A stretch of 64,000 nucleotides of DNA from Chloranthus sessilifolius (lineage: Eukaryota; Streptophyta; Magnoliopsida; Chloranthales; Chloranthaceae). The translations under genes were made by a program, and so were the position numbers. This document shows positions 57,256-64,000 of this stretch, piece by piece. The notes under the pieces were generated by a model. It worked only from the letters and a program-made list of their open reading frames with translations, ran no database searches and was not told the origin of the DNA. The DNA lies in the NCBI GenBank assembly GCA_021018995.1, contig CM037587.1, forward strand, positions 66,917,604 through 66,981,603. The letters run 5' to 3'. Position 1 is the first letter of the stretch, and the number at the start of each line of letters is the position of its first letter.

Positions 57256-58142
57256 TGTAACACCCTAAAAGTTTCGAACCCGAATACACCTACTAAATGT
57301 ATGTGTTCGATACCGTACTCGATGTGGGACTCAAAATTTAAAAATAATTAATTCAGAATGTGTACCTATGTACTAAGGTATATGTATTAAATGGTGTAAA
57401 TGGTTATGCAAGCTCCGTGAGAGTACCACTAGTTAAGGCTTCAATTGTATGCATGAGGTCCAACGATCACAACCCATGGAGTGCATTATAGATATTATTT
57501 TTAGGACTTTTTAATAAAATCTTATAGATGGTTTAATGGTGTGTTGGCCTTACACCAAAGTTAGCCCCATAATTATAAAAGTAATTCTCACACAGGATCA
57601 AACCATTTGCGTGAGAATTGGTTGTGGGAGAAAGAAAGAGCCAAGAAAAGAGAGAGTTCTATCCTCTTCTTCTTCCATTTGCAAGAAATCCCAACCATTG
57701 ATCTTCATCCTGAATCCCTCTTTTGAACTCGAAGCCTTTGTTCCGTCCACATCACAAGAATCTTTGGTTCTTTGACACCGTTACGATCGAAGAGAAAAGA
57801 TGAGAGAATCATCGAACAAACAAACGATCGAGGACTCCGCATGCACGACACCGATATCATTCGATTCTGATCATCGTGAGCATTGCATGCGTGATATGAA
57901 AAGATGAAGATCATCATACATGAGAATTGAGTTTTGTTCGATATATATCACCGTCGACGTTGCATGCGCGTCTAGAAGGTATGATTTATGTTTTGACGGT
58001 GTGGATTTAGTTTAATTTGATTCGTGTGTGATTTGAGGGTTCATGCAACAATTTTTGGGAATTTTGGATCAAGGAAGAAGAAGCCCGAAAAGTTACAGAA
58101 TCTCCACAAATTTGCTCAAGTGAATCACCTTCAGAAACAAAG

Positions 58143-58268
58143 AGGAAAATTCGCTCGAGCGAATTTTCTAGGCAAAATTTCTCGAGTCAAATTTGCTCGA
58201 GCGAGTTCTAGTGTGGCTTTGAGAATCTATCAAAATTGCTCGAGCAAATTTGGAATCACTCGAGTGAA
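58143..58268. repeat. CTCGAGCG palindrome cluster
   Basis: TTCGCTCGAGCGAATT, GCTCGAGCGAG, GCTCGAGCAAA and CACTCGAGTGAA fall within 125 bp. Confidence 0.8.
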
Positions 58269-58499
58269 TTTCCCTGTTTCTGGCTATTTCAATTTTTCTC
58301 CTTAGAAAAACTTGAGAAGCTTTGAACCATTTGATTCCTCAATCATTGACACTAGTTCATAAACTTGATGTGATCTAGATTGAGAATGGAAGGCCTTCAA
58401 TAAGAGCTTCTCTTTGCTTTTGAACAACATCGAACCTAAGGTAGGAGGAAATTCAATGCTTACATAGATTTTGATCTTTGATCCATAGTCTATGAATAT

Positions 58500-58745
58500 T
58501 GAAATTTGAACTCTGAATCCGAATTCGAATATGAATCATTGTATCTTGAATATGAATCATTTGAACTTTGATTTTCGAATTTCAAATGTGAATAATTTGA
58601 ACTTTGAATCCGAATTTGAATATGAATCATTGAATCTTGAATACGAATCATTTAAACTTTGATTTCCGAATTTCGAATATGAATAATTTGAACTTTGAAT
58701 CCGAATTCGAATATGAATCATTGAACTTCGAACTTTGAAATGAAA
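58500..58745. repeat. 91-bp tandem repeats (GAATCCGAATTCGAAT)
   Basis: GAATCC marks units at 58515, 58606 and 58697, exactly 91 bp apart. Each unit is itself made of TTTGAA/GAATATGAATCA sub-repeats. Confidence 0.85.
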
Positions 58746-59302
58746 TGAATTTAGTTATGAATTATCAACACCTTACTATGTATTAGAATATTTGATTTGA
58801 GGTTTATACGAATGAATCCTCCACACTTCGGTGCGATGGCAGAACTGGTATGACGGGATATACCGTAAACTCGAACCGGTACGGTGGTTAATCCGTAATT
58901 CAAAACCGGTACGAACCGTAATTCAAATCGTGACGACGACCCCTTTTGAAAAATATTTAGTGAACGACGATGGCTAGGTGGGGATTCCCATCGTTATTTT
59001 GGCTCAACAATGCTATACTCATGTTGGAGTTCTTTAAGTTACAGTTTAAGTCATGCATTAAGATAAAAAATTGCATATAAAATATGGAAATGAATAAGAA
59101 ATTAGAAGTCATGAGAAACTTTGAAAATTGCACAAATAAGTGATATGTGAAGCTCTATTCGATTTTGACTCTAAGATATTTGAAATTTGGTTTTGAATAT
59201 GAAAATGCTTTTATTTTAGTCATTAAATTCTATTTGGGATGAAATGTCATCAATTCTATGTTTTGATCGATAAATGTAAGTTGTATTAAATTTATTCCTA
59301 CT

Positions 59303-59321
59303 GAGCTTAGACTGTTAGCTC
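59303..59321 (+). other. Diverged conserved LTR hairpin
   Basis: GAGCT ... AGCTC arms (5 bp) are followed by CACTCCGACATTTATGTCAT, aligning with the R1/S1 hairpin block. Confidence 0.5.
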
Positions 59322-59704
59322 ACTCCGACATTTATGTCATAAGTTTAGATCTTGATTAGGATCCTGGTCTTGAGGAGGATCCTGATTACGTACCAGAAGA
59401 AGCAGATCTTCCTCCTGAAGATTTCTATCCATAGACATAATTGGAGATAGATTTTGGATTCAGTACAGTATAGCAATTGTTCTCGAATGCACATATATAT
59501 ATGTTTTGTATATCACTGTTTAGGTGACGGTCAGCCGTAACCAGTGGTTTATTTTGGTTCCGCTTTATACTCGACGATGAATGGAATCTTTTGCTTAGTT
59601 TGTCATATATTTTATCTGCTTGAATTCCGTATTTGTATGGATGTGCCAAGTACAGGACGACCTGACATTCCCCGAAATCCGTGTGGGGAGGTCGGACAGT
59701 CACA

Positions 59705-60817
59705 GTTGGTATCAAAGCGTTTAGTGTGGATTCTGAATATTGGATCAACCTTTCGATTTTTCCTGAATTCCGTGTGGGGAAAATCTAGTTGTCATAGCGA
59801 TGGTTTAAAATTTTGTCTGATGGAAATGGCATGCTTGATGAATGGTTAATCTTATTACTTGATGGTCAATTTAAAATTTGATGGTGATGGTTAGTTGGTA
59901 AACCGTGTAAATTTTGTTTATAGTATGGGTGGATAGTTGAACAATGGTTGAATTTGTTAAATCAATGAGGTAAACTTCTTCCTTGTGCTAATGGAATATT
60001 TTTGTGAATGGTGGGCTGTTGTGTGTGACAAGGGTGTATCCGGTTAATGATTAAAGATTTTGTTATGGTGATGGACCTATTGAAGTGTGGTTAACTTGTG
60101 TAATTGATGGCTATTAGCAATTCGGTTCTGATGCTGGGATAATAATTAGAACCCTTGATTAGTATAAATGTGATTTACTGATCAGTTGTGATGCATTTTC
60201 ATAATTAGCTATGAGAGTTTTACAAATTAGTTGTGGATCATCGTAAAATTTTCGTGTTGTATTTTTGATGGATATCTGAAATCCACATTGTTGTGGAAGT
60301 ATTCTTTTAGTTGTGGATATGGACACAATTTAATAGGGAATGTGGCCTTTGGAAATTGATCATGGACATGATTACTAGTTATGGATGTGGTATTAATCGT
60401 TAAACTCGAGTGATCATCCTTTGATAATAAATGGAATTGACATACTATTCGTGAAACAAGCTGATGTGATTATGGTTATCAAATTTCTACTAAATGGAAT
60501 GTGTGATGATATTTATGCTTCAAGTTGTACCTATGCATATTGAATGATTGTGAATATGTCTTCTGTTGTGTTCTACTGATTAGTGTGAATATGCTTATTA
60601 GATAGTTATGGATGTGGTTGATGAATTGTTAAACTTTTGGAGGGTGGTGAACTTAGATGTTAAATAGAATTGAAGTACTGTTCGTAAAACGAACCAATTT
60701 GATCTTCGGTATTCTATCTAAATGTTTAAATTGGAGGTCGAATATCCACTATATTAGATACCCCGAAAGACATGTAATTAATTTTCAAGGATGAAAATTC
60801 CTTCAAGGAGGGGAGAA
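59705..60817 (+). mobile_element. T2 internal (1.1 kb, non-coding)
   Basis: It begins with a primer site (TGGTATCAAAGC, 59707-59718) and, about 50 bp on, a second LTR-end-like phrase (GAATTCCGTGTGGGGAAAAT, about 59764). It ends with the hairpin ATTTTCAAGGATGAAAAT (60781-60798) and GGAGGGGAGAA before the next LTR. No open frame with a known domain is present. Confidence 0.75.
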
Positions 60818-61014
60818 TGTAATGCCTTGAATTTCTGAACACTTGACTTGGTGTACGTGCCTAGTAACGTATACGATATTCACCTTGGAAATTCTGAAAT
60901 ATTTAGTTTTAAAGATATACAATTTGGTGCTAAGTGTTATGTAAATAATGGTTTGGATAGTGACACAAGCCACGTGATAGCATAGTGGTTAAGAGTTTGC
61001 TTTGCATGAGGTCC

Positions 61015-62379
61015 TGATCGGCATACTTATGTGTATATCTAATTAAGGCTTAACCTATTGCAAGCGCACAATGGAAATTGTAGAGTTAGTATAGGATCGT
61101 TCCCACGAAGAAGTATTTATCTTATCTTTATTTATACTTCTATTTTAAAGTTTATATTTATCTTTTAAGGTCCTAAACTACTTGAGAACTATGAATAAAG
61201 AATGGGTTATTAATCTAAAGTGTATAAATAAATCCTAATCCTCCTTCTTTAGATTGAGGTCGTCAATCCCAATCTTCAGCCATCGGATATTTATAAAAAT
61301 AAGCAGTACCGTTACACCGTATTGTAGTCTTCTAAAATTTAGGCGTCAATCAAATTCAAGAAAATTGAAGATGGAAAAGTAAAAACCGTTGTACTAATCT
61401 GCAATTTCCAACCTGAGTTGTCAATTCAAATTAAAACTTGAAAATGTTTACAAAGCAGTAAATAAAACAAATAAAATCTAAACTAGAAAGCAAAATAAAT
61501 ATATCTTTCACCCCTCAGCCGCAGTCATCAATTGCTTTTGAGAAATTAGGATATCTACACTAATCTTCAGCACCCAATAGCAATCATCAATTGCTCTTGA
61601 GAAACCTCTGATATCTAATCTATTCTAACTATTTTACACTAATGATCAAAAGAAAACCCAACCGCAGTCGAATTGATGCCGAGAATTTCTTTGATAGTTT
61701 ATTCCTACACCGGGCTCTCTTATTTATAGCTCATAAGGAGTCCGTTTATAAAGTTCTAAATTTAATAAAAGAAACTACTAAAGTAAAAGTATCCTAATAT
61801 AACTCTATTTCCTAAATTTATTCTTCTTTGCTTTCAAATCGTAGATGTTCATCTAAAGTGTTCTCTGATTTTCAGAAACAAAGTCCTTTTAAGAGTATTC
61901 TTTGTTAATCTCTCAGATCCATGGTTGGTCAGACTTCTAATTGTAGAAGACTTCTAATAATATGCATGGCGGTGTATCTTCTCTCATTCAGTAGTAGAGG
62001 AAAGCTTCTATTTTTGAGAAATCATAAATTACGATTTCTTCTTTCTATTTTTTCTGGAAAATCGTAAATCACGATTCTATTTTCAGTAAGCTTCCAGCTA
62101 ACAATTTTTTATTACGATTCTTTGCTTTCTCTTGCATCGTCTTTTTGAGTTCATTACAATTCTTTATGACGATTTTCTATTTTCAGTAGGCGAAATTTTT
62201 TCTTTTACGTTCAATCGTCTTTTTACTACCTTTTAAGTTCATTTTGATAAAGATTAACACTTTAGCTCTATTTTGCTATTTTTCCTTAATATCTGCACAT
62301 TGTTAACTTGTTAGTAGCAAACTAAGTCCTAGCATCACTAAGTTAAGGGTGATAAAATGGTAAATTATGTGACTGATCA
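61015..62379 (-). mobile_element. S3: solo LTR, same family as E2 LTR (1365 bp)
   Basis: The ends are TGATCGGCATAC and GTGACTGATCA. A perfect 5-bp target duplication, GGTCC, lies at 61010-61014 and 62380-62384. It is collinear with the E2 LTR. There is no internal domain. It is inserted in the Tekay-like LTR that begins at 60818. Confidence 0.92.
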
Positions 62380-63095
62380 GGTCCAGGGATCAAAACTTAT
62401 TTTGTTTTGGATCGTTTAATAATCGGTTGTACACTGAATCTCAGTGTACCAACTTCACACTGAATTGACCCCATTGAAATATAAAAGAGAGTCCCACGCA
62501 TAATTAAGAGTGCGTGGTTCATTTGAGAGGGATTTTGGCTGAGAAAGAGGAGCGCCGAGTGAGGAAGAACCCCCATTCCTCTCTTCATTTTCATATTTGG
62601 GAGATCCTAGCCATCCAATCTCTGACCCAAATCTTCTCCTTCACTGCAAGAATCTCCGCCCCATTTTGCATTGCAAGAAACTTCATTTTTTAAGCCATTA
62701 TGATCGAAGAGAGGTGGAGATTGAGCCATCGGACAAACGAGCACGAATCGATCATCGTAGACTCCACATGCGTGATCTAAGAAGGTAAGCATCCTAGCGT
62801 GATCGTATAAATTCTGATTTTTGAAATTTAGATTTGATTAGTGTGTATTTGGATTGCATGCAAGGAGTTCGAGGATTGGACGAGCACAAATCGTGAGCAT
62901 TGATATCTTCCGATATTGATCACCATAGACATTGCATGCATGAGTTTAAAAGGTAAGATGCATGATTTGATAATGTAGAATTAGTTTAGTTTTGATTCAG
63001 GTATGATTTAGGAATTGCATGCAAGGATGTTGGGATTTACTTGGAAATTTGGGGAAGAAGATCGAATTCTGAAAAGTGCAAAATCGTACAAAATC

Positions 63096-63292
63096 GCTCT
63101 AGCGAATTGGAATTCGCTCGAGCGAGGCCCTTTCAAAAACAATGAAAAAGGTCTTGAGAAAATTCGCTCGAGCGATTTTTCCTAGAAATCAGGCCAAATT
63201 TTTTCGGGTCAAACATGCTCGAGCGAGCTTGAGTGTGTCACATGGAATTTATCAAATTCGCTTGAGCGAATTTGGAAATCGCTCGAGCGAAT
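63096..63292. repeat. CTCGAGCG palindrome cluster
   Basis: TTCGCTCGAGCGAGG, TTCGCTCGAGCGATT, TCGCTCGAGCGAATT and variants, at the same LTR position as 58143-58268. Confidence 0.8.
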
Positions 63293-64000
63293 TTCTCTGT
63301 TTTGGCTTCCTCAGTCCTTTCTTTGGAAAAAGCTTAAAGAAGCTTGAGTTATTCGATCCCTCCGTCATTGACACATAGTTTATGTTCTTAATGTGATGTA
63401 GATTGAGAATCGGGAACCTTCAATAGGAACCGTTGCATTTCTTTCATACGACTTCAGAGTTATGGTAGGGAAAACGCAATGCACAGTTACATTCCGATTT
63501 TGAATTATAGATTCATGTGAGGTAATTAGATTGGATTGATCATGGAAAATGTGAACTTTGAATTCTTCTAAACTCCAAATTTAGAATTTGAATATAAATT
63601 TGAACTCCGAATCCGAACTCTGAAATTTGAACATCGAAATTGAATTTGAAATCTGAATATGACTGATAAATTTGAACTTTTTACATTGCATCTATTCCAA
63701 ATTTCGTATATGGACTATGAATCTGAATTCCAAATGTGAACTCTGAATGCTCTGATCTCTATGTGTGGAAAAGTTTAGCTATTAATTATGAACAATGTCA
63801 CTACTAAGTATTATAACCGCATGATGATTTAAGGTTCATGTGAACGAATCCCCCAACTCTGGACCGGTACAGCGGTTAATCCATACATTCTGGACTGGTA
63901 CGGCTGGTTATACCGCACAAATTTTGGACCTACATGGTGGGTTATACCATGTACTCCGAAAACTGTTCATTGAACAACGATGGTTAGGGGGGATTCCCAT

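Larger units (their letters stand above)
57256..59704 (+). mobile_element. T1 3' LTR / T2 5' LTR (2449 bp)
   Basis: It runs from TGTAACACCC to GGACAGTCACA, followed by a TGGTATCAAAGC primer site. It contains a CTCGAGCG cluster (58143-58268), ~91-bp repeats (58500-58740), a diverged conserved hairpin (59303) and a TATA-like run (59494-59503). It serves as the 3' end of T1 and the left end of T2. Confidence 0.85.
60818..64000 (+). mobile_element. Tekay-like LTR, second (runs off the window), split by S3
   Basis: It starts TGTAATGCC. It is homologous along its length to 57256-59704 but clearly diverged, and carries the same landmarks: the GAGGTCC site, a leader-like segment, a CTCGAGCG cluster (63096-63292) and GAAT-rich text (63560-63760). 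The end is not in the window. Confidence 0.8.

Overview
The window is plant nuclear DNA made almost entirely of nested LTR retrotransposons of the Ty3/Gypsy class. I found no host gene, no tRNA or rRNA gene and no CRISPR array. The lineages I recognise are Tekay/Del-like chromoviruses (initiator-tRNA-Met type primer site, Tekay-style gag and a chromodomain-like integrase tail), Athila-like elements (TTTGGC-type primer site, Athila-style protease, and an ORF3 after integrase) and a Tat/Ogre-like element. This suggests an angiosperm with a repeat-rich, probably pericentromeric, genome. I cannot name the species. All coding regions are broken by stops, frameshifts, deletions or later insertions.

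Layout. (1) 1-12613, R1: a tandem array LTR(partial)-internal-LTR-internal-LTR. The LTRs are about 3.7 kb, and the two 2.1 kb internals carry only a decayed gag. (2) 12614-14868, E1: a minus-strand Athila-like remnant (gag, primer site, LTR part) with a 186-bp foldback MITE in its gag. (3) 14869-17404, T1: the 3' tip of a Tekay-like 5' LTR, a perfect primer site and a heavily deleted gag-pol. T1 resumes at 54617 and ends in an LTR at 57256-59704. (4) 17405-54611, A1: an Athila-like element with two 1989-bp LTRs and target duplication GGCAA, inserted in T1. It is itself interrupted by O1, S2 and E2. (5) 26051-41994, O1: a Tat/Ogre-like, gag-only large retrotransposon derivative with target duplication CCGCT. 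Its 3' LTR is split by solo LTR S1 (38909-41096, GTAGT). (6) 43629-45299, S2: a solo LTR inside ORF3 of A1. (7) 47785-52070, E2: a minus-strand Athila-like fragment (gag, primer site, 5' LTR). (8) 59705-60817, T2: a short non-coding internal, followed by a second Tekay-like LTR (60818 to the window end) that holds solo LTR S3 (61015-62379, GGTCC).

Insertion order from nesting: T1 is oldest. E1 entered the T1 LTR and R1 then entered E1. A1 entered the T1 interior. O1, S2 and E2 entered A1, and S1 entered O1. S3 is younger than the LTR at 60818. The deepest nest is four levels (T1, A1, O1, S1).

Beyond the inventory, the main signals are short structured motifs that recur across separate families. 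One is a hairpin before the polypurine tract that shows compensatory base changes. Another is a hairpin block conserved in several Tekay-like LTRs. A third is a roughly 120-bp module shared by LTRs of three lineages in both orientations. There are also clusters of CG-centred palindromes, and doubled primer and polypurine modules at the edges of the R1 internals.
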